Of a stretch of 64,000 bases of DNA, positions 8,417 to 17,583 are shown in pieces. A program made the position numbers and the translations under genes. Numbering within the stretch: the first letter of the stretch is position 1; each line of letters opens with the position of its first letter. The DNA is taken from assembly GCF_000745855.1 (NCBI RefSeq), contig NZ_KN050767.1, positions 96,802-160,801 on the forward strand, written 5' to 3'. The notes under the pieces are model-generated. The model saw nothing but the letters and a program-made list of their open reading frames with translations, ran no database searches and had not been told where the DNA came from. This DNA is from Xenophilus azovorans DSM 13620. GTDB taxonomy: Bacteria; Pseudomonadota; Gammaproteobacteria; Burkholderiales; Burkholderiaceae_C.

Positions 8417-9521
8417 GCGGCGCCTCCGGCCGCGCGGTGTCGAGCAGCACCTCGTGCCCCGGGTCCCAGCCGGCGCACAGCTGGCCGTTGGCGAAGTAGA
8501 CGAGCTTGTAGACGTCGCCGCTGGCATGGCGCTGGTGCATGGCGGCGTAGTCCGACCATTCGAAGACCACTTCCAGGCCCTCGGGCAGGCGCACGCGCAG
8601 GTTCTGGAAGTAGTAGCCCTCGGTGAGCGCGAGCGGCGTCCAGCGCCCGCCCAGGCGCGGATCGTCCAGGCAGGCGCGCAGCAGGGGCGCCATGGGCACG
8701 CGCGCCGCGGCCAGGTGGCGTGCAGTGGCGTTGTCGCGGTAGCCGCCGGCGAGGCGCGAGAACTCGCGCAGGACCACCGTGCCGGCGCCGCAGCGCGCGG
8801 CCCACGCGAGGTAGGCGGCCACGTCGTCGGGGCTGGCGATGCCGCCCTGCTGCACCAGGCAGATCAGCCGCACGGGGAAGCGCCGCGCCAGCGCGCGCGC
8901 CACCGACTCGAACACGGGCTGCCGCGCGATCGCCAGGCCGGGGCGAAAGCGCATGATCGCCTGGTTGGCCTCGCCCGCGTGATGGTGGCGCGACAGCTCG
9001 ATCCAGCTCAGGCCGAAGCGCTGCAGCGCCTCGCCCAGCTCGTCGCCGCGCGCCTGCGCGAAGCCGGCGCCGTTGGAATAGAGCACGCGCTCGTGCACCG
9101 GGATGTGCCGCTCGGCGCCGTGCAGCGTGTCCAGCAGCCGCAGCAGCCAGTCGGCGTCGTCGGTGTTCTCCAGTCCCGAGAGCGACCATGACATCGGCAC
9201 GCCGTGCAGCGCGGCCAGCGCGCGCGCCAGGCCGTCGAAATAGTCCGGCGGCGGCCGCAGCCGCGCCGCCGGCACCAGCGTGCGCTCGGGACGCAGGTTC
9301 TCGGAGCAGAAGCCGCAGCGCGCCGAGCAGGGCCGCGCCGAGGCGTAGGGGGTGAAGGTGATCGGCTGCGCCAGCCGCAGTGGGCGGCCGCCGAGGGTCA
9401 GCCGGTGCCAGCGCGCGTCGTCGCCGCGGTCCGGTGCGCGGCGGATCGGCGCGCCTACGCGAGGGCGCAGCAGGTGGAGCAGCGCAGCCTCGTCATCCGC
9501 CGGGACGGTGGCATCGACCAT
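8409..9521 (-). CDS. Radical SAM protein of unknown substrate
   Basis: 370 residues. The cluster motif CSARCGFC (Cys65, Cys69, Cys72) is the CX3CX2C of radical SAM enzymes, followed by a TIM-barrel-like pattern (PMSWSLSGLENTDD, LYSNGAGFAQ, LSWIELSRHHH, RLICLVQQGG). The start ATG 9521 is chosen because the frame upstream falls into an intergenic repeat. The C-terminal 60 residues (YYFQNLRVRLPEGLEV, YFANGQLCAGWDPGHE) look like an added domain. It overlaps the methyltransferase-nucleotidyltransferase gene by 8 bp. The pair probably acts in one pathway, perhaps a nucleic-acid or nucleotide modification, but no characterised relative was recognised. Confidence 0.75.
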   Translation of the reverse strand: MVDATVPADDEAALLHLLRPRVGAPIRRAPDRGDDARWHRLTLGGRPLRLAQPITFTPYASARPCSARCGFCSENLRPERTLVPAARLRPPPDYFDGLARALAALHGVPMSWSLSGLENTDDADWLLRLLDTLHGAERHIPVHERVLYSNGAGFAQARGDELGEALQRFGLSWIELSRHHHAGEANQAIMRFRPGLAIARQPVFESVARALARRFPVRLICLVQQGGIASPDDVAAYLAWAARCGAGTVVLREFSRLAGGYRDNATARHLAAARVPMAPLLRACLDDPRLGGRWTPLALTEGYYFQNLRVRLPEGLEVVFEWSDYAAMHQRHASGDVYKLVYFANGQLCAGWDPGHEVLLDTARPEAPHG

Positions 9522-9538
9522 GTTGCCTCGACGCTCCG

Positions 9539-9653
9539 AAGGCCGCGGAGCAGGCCATGCGGGAACATCCGCGGAACCGGCTTGGCCGGGCCGCAGGATG
9601 TGCCCCCGTGAGGGGGTTGGCGAAGCGGAACGAAGTCCGCGAAGACTGGGGGA
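9539..9653 (-). repeat. Dispersed intergenic repeat, copy A
   Basis: About 115 bp, reverse orientation. It reads, on the minus strand, CCCCCAGTCTTCGCGGAC, TTCGCCAACCCCCTCA(C)GGGGG and a conserved end GCATGGCCTGCTCCGCGGCC. Five further copies lie in this window. It occupies nearly the whole gap between the radical SAM gene and the PerM-like gene. Confidence 0.85.
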
Positions 9654-9661
9654 GGGCCATG

Positions 9662-10768
9662 TCACACGAGCTGCGCGGCCTGCAGCTCCTTCTTGAGGTA
9701 GGCGTAGAACAGCGGCGCCGCCACCAGCCCGGCCGGTCCGAACAGCGCTTCGGCGGCGAACATCACCGCCAGCAGCTCCCACACCGCGATGTGGGTGCGG
9801 CTGCCCACCACCTTGGCGTTGATGACGTACTCGGCCTTGTGGATGAGGATGAGGAAGATCAGGCAGGCCACCGCCGTCAGCGGCGAGACCGACAGGCCGA
9901 CCAGCGTGATCACCACGTTGCACAGCAGGTTGCCCACGATGGGGATCAGCCCGGCCAGGAAGGTGAGCGTGATCAGCGCCGGCGTGTAGGGCAGGTACAG
10001 GTCCCAGAACGGCAGGACGAACAGCAGGAAGACGGCCGTCAGCGCCGTGTTGAAGGTGGCGATCCAGAACTGCGCCGCGACGATCTGCCGGAAGGCCTGC
10101 CCGAAGACGGTGATGCGACGGTGCATCTGCGCCGCCAGCGGCAGCCGCAGGGCCGGCGGCCGGGCCACCGCGGCCAGCCCGCCGACGATCAGGCCCACGT
10201 AGGCGAACAGCAGGGCCGTCAGCCAGGCGCGGCCGGCCAGCGCCAGCGAACCGGCCTGCGTGCGCAGGTAGTTGGCCACCATGTGCTGCACGTCCGCCGC
10301 GGCGGCCGGCAGCGCGCCGGCCAGGTCGGGCGGCAGCTTCTCGCGCAGCTCGAGGATGGTGCGGGCCACGTAGTCCAGCAGTTCACGGTACTGCTGCGGT
10401 GCATCGACCACGTACTCGCGCGCCTGCGACACGCCCAGCGCCAGCAGCGCGATGGGCGCGGCCACCACGACCACGATGGTCAGCGCCTGGATGAACGCCT
10501 CGATGCGCGCGGGCAGCGCGCGCCCGGCGTCGGCCGGCGAGAAGCGGGCGATCAGCCGGCCCGCCAGCCGCACCACGCCGCGCACGAAGGTGCGGGTGGC
10601 CAGGAAGCCCACGCACACCGCCAGCAGCCCCACCAGCAGGTGGTTCATCAGCATGCCCAGCAGGGCGCCGCCCATCAGCACGTAGCTGGCGCCCGCCACC
10701 CAGCGCGAAGCCGGCTGCTCGCGGGTCGGCGCCATCGCGGGCAGGGGCGTCGGCGGCGGTGTCTTCAT
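9662..10768 (-). CDS. AI-2E/PerM-family membrane transporter
   Basis: 368 residues, polytopic. It has paired N-terminal helices (about 30-65), a further helix (about 95-115), a long extramembrane region, and the conserved C-terminal core with PFWDLYLPYTPALIT, FLAGLIPIVGNLL and the last helices. These are hallmarks of the AI-2E transporter/PerM family, whose members export varied solutes. The start ATG 10768 is used; ATG 10735 is an alternative. It lies 41 bp downstream of purM in the same direction, an order that recurs in Burkholderiales. The substrate is not predictable. Confidence 0.87.
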   Translation of the reverse strand: MKTPPPTPLPAMAPTREQPASRWVAGASYVLMGGALLGMLMNHLLVGLLAVCVGFLATRTFVRGVVRLAGRLIARFSPADAGRALPARIEAFIQALTIVVVVAAPIALLALGVSQAREYVVDAPQQYRELLDYVARTILELREKLPPDLAGALPAAAADVQHMVANYLRTQAGSLALAGRAWLTALLFAYVGLIVGGLAAVARPPALRLPLAAQMHRRITVFGQAFRQIVAAQFWIATFNTALTAVFLLFVLPFWDLYLPYTPALITLTFLAGLIPIVGNLLCNVVITLVGLSVSPLTAVACLIFLILIHKAEYVINAKVVGSRTHIAVWELLAVMFAAEALFGPAGLVAAPLFYAYLKKELQAAQLV

Positions 10769-10809
10769 CGTGGGCGGCGGCGCGTGGCGCAGGCTCCCGG
10801 CCGGGCAGC

Positions 10810-11850
10810 TCAGGCGACGACCACGGCCGCGCCGTCGCCGCGCGGGGCGATCACGCCGATCTCGTGCACCGACTCGCCCTCGCCGCGCAGCGTGGCGGCG
10901 CAGGCGGCGGCCTCGGCGGCGTCGATCACGATCACCATGCCGATGCCGTTGTTGAAGGTGCGGTTCATCTCGACGTCGTCGATGCCGGCCACTTTCTGCA
11001 GCCAGGCGAACAGCTCGCTCGTGGGCCAGCTGCCCTTCTTCAGGTGCGCCGCCGTGCCTTCGGGCAGCACGCGCGGGATGTTCTCCAGCAGCCCGCCGCC
11101 CGTGATGTGGGCCAGGGCCTTGACCGGGTGCTTCGCCAGCGCGGCCAGCACCGGCTTGACGTACAGGCGCGTGGGCGCCATCACCGCCTCGCGGAAAGGC
11201 TTGCCGTCGAGCGTGGCGGGCAGGTCGGAACCTGCGCGCTCGATCACCTTGCGCACCAGCGAGAAGCCGTTGGAATGCACGCCGTGCGAGGCCAGGCCCA
11301 GCACCACGTCGCCGGGCTTCACGCCCTGGCCGGTGAGGATCTTCGACTTCTCGACGGCGCCGACCGCGAAGCCGGCCAGGTCGTACTCGCCCGGCGGGTA
11401 CATGCCGGGCATCTCGGCCGTCTCGCCGCCGATCAGCGCGCAGCCCGACAGCTCGCAGCCCCTGGCGATGCCGCCGACCACGCGCGCGGCGGTGTCGACG
11501 TCGAGCTTGCCGCAGGCGAAGTAGTCGAGGAAGAACAGCGGCTCGGCGCCCTGCACCAGCACGTCGTTCACGCTCATCGCCACCAGGTCGATGCCGACCG
11601 TGTCGTGCATGCCCCACTCGAAGGCCAGCTTGAGCTTGGTGCCCACGCCGTCGGTGCCGCTTACCAGCACCGGCTCCTTGTAGCGTTTGGGCACCTCGAA
11701 CAGCGCGCCGAAGCCGCCGATGCCCGCCAGCACGCCCTCGCGCATCGTCTTCTTCGCCAGCGGCTTGATGCGGTCGACCAGCGCGTCGCCCGCGTCGATG
11801 TCGACGCCGGCATCCTTGTAGCTGAGCGGGGAGGGGGCGGGGGAGGTCAT
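10810..11850 (-). CDS. purM: Phosphoribosylformylglycinamidine cyclo-ligase
   Basis: Converts FGAM to AIR with ATP in purine synthesis, in the cytosol. 346 residues, normal length. Signature stretches include [18 protein letters not shown] at the N-terminus, [35 protein letters not shown] and [15 protein letters not shown]. The start ATG 11850 is preferred over ATG 11886 because homology starts just after it. Divergent from hda with a 141-bp spacer holding promoter-like sequence. Confidence 0.97.
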   Translation of the reverse strand: MTSPAPSPLSYKDAGVDIDAGDALVDRIKPLAKKTMREGVLAGIGGFGALFEVPKRYKEPVLVSGTDGVGTKLKLAFEWGMHDTVGIDLVAMSVNDVLVQGAEPLFFLDYFACGKLDVDTAARVVGGIARGCELSGCALIGGETAEMPGMYPPGEYDLAGFAVGAVEKSKILTGQGVKPGDVVLGLASHGVHSNGFSLVRKVIERAGSDLPATLDGKPFREAVMAPTRLYVKPVLAALAKHPVKALAHITGGGLLENIPRVLPEGTAAHLKKGSWPTSELFAWLQKVAGIDDVEMNRTFNNGIGMVIVIDAAEAAACAATLRGEGESVHEIGVIAPRGDGAAVVVA

Positions 11851-11920
11851 GGTGGCGGGAGGCGGCGGCAGGAGGAAGGGGCGCAAGACCGCGCCGGCAT
11901 GGCAGCAGCAGGCGGCCCGA

Positions 11921-11926
11921 TAGAAT
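11921..11926 (+). promoter_or_regulatory. Possible -10 element for hda
   Basis: TAGAAT in the purM-hda divergent spacer, 66 bp before the hda start. No good -35 hexamer is seen at 16-18 bp, so this is tentative. Confidence 0.3.
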
Positions 11927-11991
11927 TCCCGGTGATTCTAGGGCCCGCTCCGGCGCCGCCCGGTCGTTCTTTCCCCTCGTTCCCACCTGGC

Positions 11992-12678
11992 ATGAAGCAG
12001 CTTGCGCTCGACATCGGCTTGCAGACGGGGCCGAGCTTCGCCAGCTTCTTCCCGGGGGCCAACGAGGCCGCCCTGCGCCACCTGCAGCTGTGGGCCGGCG
12101 ACGGCGCGGGCGCCGCGCTGCATTCGCCCGTGCCCACCTACCTGTGGGGCGAGGGCGGCAGCGGCAAGACGCACCTGCTGGAATCGGCGGCGCAGGCCCT
12201 GCGCGAGCAGGGCGCCGCGGTCGGCTGGCTGCGGCCGCAGGTGCTGCAGCCGCCGCCCTTCGACGAGCGCTGGGCCGCCGTGCTGATGGACGACGTGGAC
12301 CGCTTCAACGCCGAGCAGCAGCACGCCGCCTTCAGCTGGTTCGTGCAGGCGCAGGCGCTGCAGCGCGCCGTGGTGGCGGCCGGCGCGCTGCCCCCGGCCG
12401 ACCTGCCGCTGCGCGAGGACCTGCGCACCCGCCTGGGCTGGGGCCACGTGTTCCAGCTGCAGGTGCCCAGCGAGGCACAGCGGCGGGCGGTGCTGCGCCA
12501 GGCGGCCGATGCGCGCGGCGTGATGCTGCCGGATGAAGTCATCGACTACATGCTGCACCGCTTCAGCCGCGACCTGGGCAGCCTGATGGCGCTGCTGGAG
12601 GCGCTGGACGGCTACGCGCTGCGCACCCAGCGGGCGATCACCATCCCGCTGGTGCGCTCGATGCTGGAAGACGAATGA
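11992..12678 (+). CDS. hda: DnaA regulatory inactivator Hda
   Basis: A 228-residue AAA+ protein related to the DnaA ATPase domain; with the loaded sliding clamp it stimulates DnaA-ATP hydrolysis and limits re-initiation. The N-terminal MKQLALDIGL carries the QLxL-type clamp-binding motif. The Walker A is GEGGSGKTHLLE and the Walker B MDDVDRFNAE, followed by the sensor regions (FSRDLGSLMALLEALD). It overlaps pcnB by the 4-bp ATGA, so the two are translationally coupled. Confidence 0.93.
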   Translation: MKQLALDIGLQTGPSFASFFPGANEAALRHLQLWAGDGAGAALHSPVPTYLWGEGGSGKTHLLESAAQALREQGAAVGWLRPQVLQPPPFDERWAAVLMDDVDRFNAEQQHAAFSWFVQAQALQRAVVAAGALPPADLPLREDLRTRLGWGHVFQLQVPSEAQRRAVLRQAADARGVMLPDEVIDYMLHRFSRDLGSLMALLEALDGYALRTQRAITIPLVRSMLEDE

Positions 12679-14318
12679 AACCCGGCGCCCCCAGGGGCGC
12701 CACGAATGGACCGAATGTGATCAAGAAACTCATCGACAAGCTGCTGGGCAAGCCGGCCTCGGGCGGGCGCGGCAAGTCGCGCTTCGGCAAGCGCGAGGAG
12801 GTCGACGCCAGCGTGCACCGCATCGACCCGGACCTGGTGGACGAGCGGGCGAAGAACGTCGTCACCACGCTGCAGCAGGCCGGCTTCGAGGCCTACATCG
12901 TCGGCGGCGCCGTGCGCGACCTGCTGCTGGGCCTGAAGCCCAAGGACTTCGACGTCGCCACCAACGCCACGCCGGAGCAGGTCAAGCAGCTGTTCCGCCG
13001 CGCCTTCATCATCGGGCGGCGCTTCCGCATCGTGCACGTGGTGTTCGGGCGCGGGCGCGAGCACGAGGTGATCGAGGTCTCCACCTTCCGTGCCTACATG
13101 GACGCCAGCGCCGCCGAGTCCGTGGCGGGCAACGAGCGCACCAGCAAGAGCGAGCTGGCGGCCATGAAGCACGCCGTGGACGCCAGCGGGCGCGTGCTGC
13201 GCGACAACGTCTGGGGCCCGCAGGAGGAGGACGCCGCGCGGCGCGACTTCAGCATCAACGCCATGTACTACGACCCGGCGCGCCAGATCGTGGTCGACTA
13301 CCACCACGGCATCCGCGACGCCGGCAAGCGCGTGCTGCGCATGATCGGCGACGCGGCCGTGCGCTACCGCGAGGACCCGGTGCGCGTCATCCGCGCGGTG
13401 CGCTTCTCGGCCAAGCTGGCGGCGCTGGGCTTCGAGCTGGAGAAGAAGACCGCCGCGCCGCTGGTCGACTCCGCGAAGCTGCTGGCCGACGTGCCGGCCA
13501 GCCGCCTGTTCGACGAGATGCTCAAGCTGCTGCAGACGGGCCACGCGCTGGCCACCGTCGCGCAGCTGCGCAAGCTGGGCCTGGCCACCGGCATCTACCC
13601 GCTGCTGGACGTGGTGGTCGAGCGCGCCGACCAGCCCTTCGTGCAGGCCGCGCTGGCCGACACCGACCGCCGGGTGGGCGAGGGCAAGCCGGTGGCCGCC
13701 AGCTTCCTTCTGGCCTGTGTGCTGTGGAACGACGTGCGCCAGGGCTGGCAGCAGCGCATGCAGGAGGGGCCGGGCGGCCGCCGCGGCATGGCGCCCTTCC
13801 CGGCGCTGCAGGAGGCGATCGACGAGGTGTTCGAGGCCCGCATCGGCGACGTCTCCGGCCGCGGCAAGCTGGGCGCCGACATGCGCGAGATCTGGATGAT
13901 GCAGCCGCGCTTCGACAAGCGCAGCGGCAGCACACCCTACAGCCTGGTCGAGCAGGCGCGCTTCCGCGCCGCCTTCGACTTCATGCGCCTGCGCGCCGAC
14001 GTGGGCGAGGTGAGCGAGGCCATCGCCGAATGGTGGCAGGAGTTCAGCACCGCCGACGAACTGCGCCGGCAGGACCTGATGGAGCAGGTGCGCGCCGAGC
14101 AGCGCAAGGGCGGCGGCCCGCGCCAGGCCAGCCCGCGCGTGCACCAGCGTGCGCCGCGTGCGGCGGGCGCGACCGAGGAGGCGCAGGACGCCGCCGCAGG
14201 CCCGACCCCCGCGGAAGGCGCGGCGGGCGAGGCCACGGCGCCGCGCAAGCGCCGCCGGCGCCGCAAGCCGCGGAGCGGCGCCGATGCCGGCGCCTCCTCC
14301 GGCGCCGCGGCCGAGTGA
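12675..14318 (+). CDS. pcnB: Polynucleotide adenylyltransferase (poly(A) polymerase I)
   Basis: 547 residues. Adds 3' poly(A) tails to RNA and promotes decay. The nucleotidyltransferase head has GGAVRDLLLG and the catalytic KPKDFDVATNA pair of Asp, then the RRDFSINAM and YREDPVRVIRAVRF motifs of class II enzymes. The last 60 residues are a basic, Ala-rich, low-complexity tail (KRRRRRKPR), typical of proteobacterial PcnB. The ATG at 12675 overlaps the hda stop; GTG 12717 is a possible shorter start. Coupled to folK by a GTGA overlap. Confidence 0.95.
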   Translation: MKPGAPRGATNGPNVIKKLIDKLLGKPASGGRGKSRFGKREEVDASVHRIDPDLVDERAKNVVTTLQQAGFEAYIVGGAVRDLLLGLKPKDFDVATNATPEQVKQLFRRAFIIGRRFRIVHVVFGRGREHEVIEVSTFRAYMDASAAESVAGNERTSKSELAAMKHAVDASGRVLRDNVWGPQEEDAARRDFSINAMYYDPARQIVVDYHHGIRDAGKRVLRMIGDAAVRYREDPVRVIRAVRFSAKLAALGFELEKKTAAPLVDSAKLLADVPASRLFDEMLKLLQTGHALATVAQLRKLGLATGIYPLLDVVVERADQPFVQAALADTDRRVGEGKPVAASFLLACVLWNDVRQGWQQRMQEGPGGRRGMAPFPALQEAIDEVFEARIGDVSGRGKLGADMREIWMMQPRFDKRSGSTPYSLVEQARFRAAFDFMRLRADVGEVSEAIAEWWQEFSTADELRRQDLMEQVRAEQRKGGGPRQASPRVHQRAPRAAGATEEAQDAAAGPTPAEGAAGEATAPRKRRRRRKPRSGADAGASSGAAAE

Positions 14319-14785
14319 CGGCGCTCGCCGCGTCGCGCGCCTACGTGGGCGTCGGCGCCAACCTGGGCGACGCCCGTGCCGCCGTGCAGCAGGCCATGGA
14401 CGCCCTGGCGGCGCTGCCCGGCACGCTCGAGGCGGCGCGCTCCTCGCTGTGGCGCAGCGCGCCGGTCGAGGCCTCGGGGCCCGACTTCGTCAACGCCGTG
14501 GTGGCGCTGGACACGACGCTCGCCCCCCTGGAACTGCTGGCGCAGATGCAGCGCATCGAGTCCGAGGCGGGCCGCGAGCGACCCTACCGCAACGCGCCCC
14601 GCACGCTGGACTTGGACCTGCTGCTGCACGGCGACACCCGGCTGGACACGCCGGCCCTCGTCCTGCCGCACCCGCGCATGTTCCAGCGTGCCTTCGTGCT
14701 GCGCCCTCTGGCCGAGATCGCGCCGGAGCAGGTGTCCGCGAGCCGGCTCGCAGCTGTCGCCGGCCAGCGCATCGAACGTCTCTGA
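14315..14785 (+). CDS. folK: 6-hydroxymethyl-7,8-dihydropterin pyrophosphokinase (HPPK)
   Basis: 156 residues. Transfers pyrophosphate from ATP to 6-hydroxymethyl-dihydropterin in folate synthesis. Family landmarks are AYVGVGANLGDA at the N-terminus, FVNAVVAL, the ATP-site block RPYRNAPRTLDLDLLLHGD and PHPRMFQRAFVLRPLAEI. It starts with GTG 14315, overlapping the pcnB stop (GTGA). It closes the hda-pcnB-folK unit. Confidence 0.95.
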   Translation: MTALAASRAYVGVGANLGDARAAVQQAMDALAALPGTLEAARSSLWRSAPVEASGPDFVNAVVALDTTLAPLELLAQMQRIESEAGRERPYRNAPRTLDLDLLLHGDTRLDTPALVLPHPRMFQRAFVLRPLAEIAPEQVSASRLAAVAGQRIERL

Positions 14786-14880
14786 ACCGCCCGGCCGGCC
14801 GGCGGAGGCCGGCAAATTACACTCGACGGGTTTGTGGGTGTCATCACCCTGTCGCCAATTCCGTGTAGGGAAACGCCGCC

Positions 14881-15525
14881 ATGCTTGGCAAGCTCCTGCC
14901 CCGCGAGGGCAACTTCTTCGAGATGTTCAACCAGCATGCCGAGCGCATCGTCGAGGCGGCCCGCGCCTTCGAGCAGCTGGTGGCCAACTACAGCGACCTG
15001 CACCTGCGCGAGCAGTACAACCGCGACGTCGACAACGCCGAGCGCGCCGCCGACCGCGTGACGCACGACGTCAACCGGCTGCTGCACAAGACCTTCATCA
15101 CCCCGATCGACCGCGAGCAGATCCACAAGCTCATCAACACGATGGACGACGTGGCCGACCTGATGCAGGACTGCGCCGAGACCATGGCGCTGTACGACGT
15201 GCGCCACATGACCGAGGAGATCGCGCGCCTGACCACCCTCAGCGTCAAGTGCTGCGACCGGCTGAAGGACGCGGTGAAGTACCTGGGCCGCATCTCCGAC
15301 CCGGCGGTGGCCGAGGCCACCCTCAAGACCTGCGAGGAGATCGACCGCCTCGAATCGGACGCCGACCGCGTGATGCGCAGCGCCATGAGCAAGCTCTTCC
15401 GCGAGGAGCCCGACGTGCGCGAGGTCATCAAGCTCAAGGCCATCTACGAGCTGCTGGAGACCATCACCGACCGCTGCGAGGACGTGGCGAACGTGATCGA
15501 GGGCATCATCCTCGAGAATTCCTGA
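14881..15525 (+). CDS. DUF47/PhoU-like accessory protein of a Pit phosphate transporter
   Basis: 214 residues, almost entirely helical, with the DUF47 signature helices (FNQHAERIVEAARAFEQL, EIDRLESDADRVMRSAM, IYELLETITDRCEDVANVIE). Such proteins accompany Pit transporters and tune phosphate uptake. There is a possible -10 (TACACT) at about 14818-14823 in the 95-bp spacer after folK, and GGGAAA before the ATG. It is followed after 18 bp by pit, so the two form an operon. Confidence 0.9.
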   Translation: MLGKLLPREGNFFEMFNQHAERIVEAARAFEQLVANYSDLHLREQYNRDVDNAERAADRVTHDVNRLLHKTFITPIDREQIHKLINTMDDVADLMQDCAETMALYDVRHMTEEIARLTTLSVKCCDRLKDAVKYLGRISDPAVAEATLKTCEEIDRLESDADRVMRSAMSKLFREEPDVREVIKLKAIYELLETITDRCEDVANVIEGIILENS

Positions 15526-15543
15526 AGCGGACGGGAGCGCACG

Positions 15544-16554
15544 ATGGCTTCGGTCCAGGTCGCCCTGTGGGTGGTGGTGGTGCTGGTCGCGCTGGCCATC
15601 GCCTTCGATTTCATGAACGGCTTCCACGACGCGGCGAACTCCATCGCCACCGTCGTGTCCACCGGCGTGCTGCGGCCCGGGCAGGCCGTGGTCTTCGCGG
15701 CCTTCTTCAACCTCATCGCCATCTTCGTGTTCCACCTGAGCGTGGCGGCCACGGTGGGCAAGGGCATCGCCCATGCCGACGTGATCGACGTGCACGTGGT
15801 CTTCGGCGCGCTGATCGGCGCCATCAGCTGGAACCTGGTCACCTGGTACTACGGCATTCCCAGCAGTTCCTCGCATGCGCTGATCGGCGGCATCGTGGGC
15901 GCGGTGATGGCCAAGACCGGCACCGGCGGCCTGGTGGGCGCCGGCATCTGGAAGACGGTGGCCTTCATCTTCGTCTCGCCGCTGCTGGGCTTCTTGCTCG
16001 GCTCGGTGATGATGGTCGCGGTGGCGTGGCTGTTCCGCCGCTCCACGCCGTCGCGCGTGGACCGCTGGTTCCGCCGGCTGCAACTGGTCTCCGCCGGCGC
16101 CTACAGCCTGGGCCACGGCGGCAACGACGCGCAGAAGACCATCGGCATCATCTGGATGCTGCTGCTGGCCACCGGCCATGCGGCCGCCACCGACAGCGCA
16201 CCGCCCATGTGGGTGGTGGTGAGCTGCTATGCCGCCATCGCGCTGGGCACCATGTTCGGCGGTTGGCGCATCGTGCGCACCATGGGCCAGAAGATCACCA
16301 AGCTCAAGCCGGTGGGCGGCTTCTGCGCCGAGACGGGCGGGGCGCTGACGCTGTTCCTGGCCACCGGGCTGGGCATTCCCGTGTCGACCACGCACACCAT
16401 CACCGGCGCCATCGTCGGCGTGGGCTCCACGCGGCGCATGAGCGCGGTGCGTTGGGGCGTGGCGGGCAACATCGTGTGGGCGTGGATCTTCACCATCCCG
16501 GCGGCGGCCTTCGTGGCGGCGATCGCCTACTGGCTGAGCCTGCAGTTGTTCTGA
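15544..16554 (+). CDS. pit: Low-affinity inorganic phosphate transporter, PiT family
   Basis: 336 residues with about ten membrane helices. The duplicated PiT signatures are present: DFMNGFHDAANSIATVV near the N-terminus and GHGGNDAQKTIGI in the middle, plus the serine-rich GIPSSSSHALIGG and the second-half equivalent GIPVSTTHTITGAIVG. It imports metal-phosphate by proton symport at the inner membrane. The short length is typical of the DUF47-linked bacterial group. A weak GC-rich stem follows the stop. Confidence 0.95.
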   Translation: MASVQVALWVVVVLVALAIAFDFMNGFHDAANSIATVVSTGVLRPGQAVVFAAFFNLIAIFVFHLSVAATVGKGIAHADVIDVHVVFGALIGAISWNLVTWYYGIPSSSSHALIGGIVGAVMAKTGTGGLVGAGIWKTVAFIFVSPLLGFLLGSVMMVAVAWLFRRSTPSRVDRWFRRLQLVSAGAYSLGHGGNDAQKTIGIIWMLLLATGHAAATDSAPPMWVVVSCYAAIALGTMFGGWRIVRTMGQKITKLKPVGGFCAETGGALTLFLATGLGIPVSTTHTITGAIVGVGSTRRMSAVRWGVAGNIVWAWIFTIPAAAFVAAIAYWLSLQLF

Positions 16555-16623
16555 GCCGCGGGGCTGCGGGCCGCTGGCATACTGCGCCGCAGACTTCCAC
16601 CCGGCCCGGGCCGGCAGCGGCGC

Positions 16624-17583
16624 ATGATCCATCTTTCACCCACGAGCCCGACGGCCGGCGTCCGCTGCAGCGTCGAGCGGTTTTCCTTCTTCCACCAGAC
16701 CCTCCACCTGTCGGGCCACGTGGTGCCCGACCGCGGCGACGTGGTGCGGCTGGCGCTGCGCCTGGGTGACGGCCGGGTCTTCGAGATCACGCGGCGCGGC
16801 CTGGCCAGCCCCGACCTGACGCGCCGCCACGGCGCGCGCGCCCGGGCCTGCCGTTTCGACGAGCTGCTGAGCGTGGGCGCCGACACCCAGCCGTTGTGGA
16901 CGGCCGAACTGCTGGTGCACACCGACGACGGCCGCGTGCTGAACGTACCGGTCGGCGTGGGCGACCAGGAAGACCCGTCCGTGGCCCTGATGAACCGCTT
17001 CTTCCACCTGCTGTCGGAGCGCCCGCCCGGGCACTTGCTGGAAGTGGGCTCGCGCGCGCGCACGGGGGCGATCTACACCGACCGCCTGCCGCCCGGCTGG
17101 CGCTACACCGGGCTGGACGTGATGGAGGGCCCCAATGTCGACGTGGTCGGCGATGCCCACCAGATGAGCCGGCTGCTGCCGCTGCAGGCCTTCGACGCGG
17201 CGATGTCGTTCGTGGTCTTCGAGCATCTCCTGATGCCGTGGAAGGTGGCGCTGGAGATGAACCGGGTGCTTCGCCAGGGCGCGCTGGCGCTGGTCATGGC
17301 GCCGCAGACCTGGCCGCTGCACGAGGAGCCCTGCGACTACTTCCGCTTCTCGCGCCATGCGTGGAAGGCGCTTTTCAACCGCGCCACCGGCTTCGAGATC
17401 CTGGAGGCGGTGCACGGCTGCACGGGCTACGTGGTCGCGCACCATGCGACGATCGCCTCGCACTTCGGGGAGGCCCACACGGTGGCCCTGATGTCCTGCG
17501 TGCTGGTGCGCAAGGTGGCCGAGACGACGCTGCAATGGCCGGTCGAGATGGACGAGATCGCCGAGGACGTCTATCCGTTCTGA
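16624..17583 (+). CDS. Class I SAM-dependent methyltransferase with an N-terminal accessory domain
   Basis: 319 residues. Residues about 1-125 are an unrecognised beta-rich domain. Residues about 130-290 carry a class I methyltransferase: LLEVGSRARTGAIY (SAM loop), YTGLDVMEGPNVD, VVGDAHQM and FDAAMSFVVFEHLLMPWKV, an eccentric motif IV as in surface-glycan or small-molecule methylases. The C-terminus (CDYFRFSRHAWKALF) matches the DYFRxS segment of such enzymes. Convergent with the next gene and overlapping it by 13 bp. Together with the twin methyltransferase and the RgpF-like gene it suggests polysaccharide decoration. Confidence 0.72.
   Translation: MIHLSPTSPTAGVRCSVERFSFFHQTLHLSGHVVPDRGDVVRLALRLGDGRVFEITRRGLASPDLTRRHGARARACRFDELLSVGADTQPLWTAELLVHTDDGRVLNVPVGVGDQEDPSVALMNRFFHLLSERPPGHLLEVGSRARTGAIYTDRLPPGWRYTGLDVMEGPNVDVVGDAHQMSRLLPLQAFDAAMSFVVFEHLLMPWKVALEMNRVLRQGALALVMAPQTWPLHEEPCDYFRFSRHAWKALFNRATGFEILEAVHGCTGYVVAHHATIASHFGEAHTVALMSCVLVRKVAETTLQWPVEMDEIAEDVYPF

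Noticed and set aside
7367-9521. Classical restriction-modification system
   Set aside because: No endonuclease or target-recognition domain adjoins the methyltransferase-like domain; the partner is a radical SAM protein.
9662-11986. Apparent 774-codon fusion of the PerM-like gene with upstream sequence
   Set aside because: The upstream part is a frame-shifted shadow of purM, which is intact in its own frame. The PerM-like protein starts at 10768.
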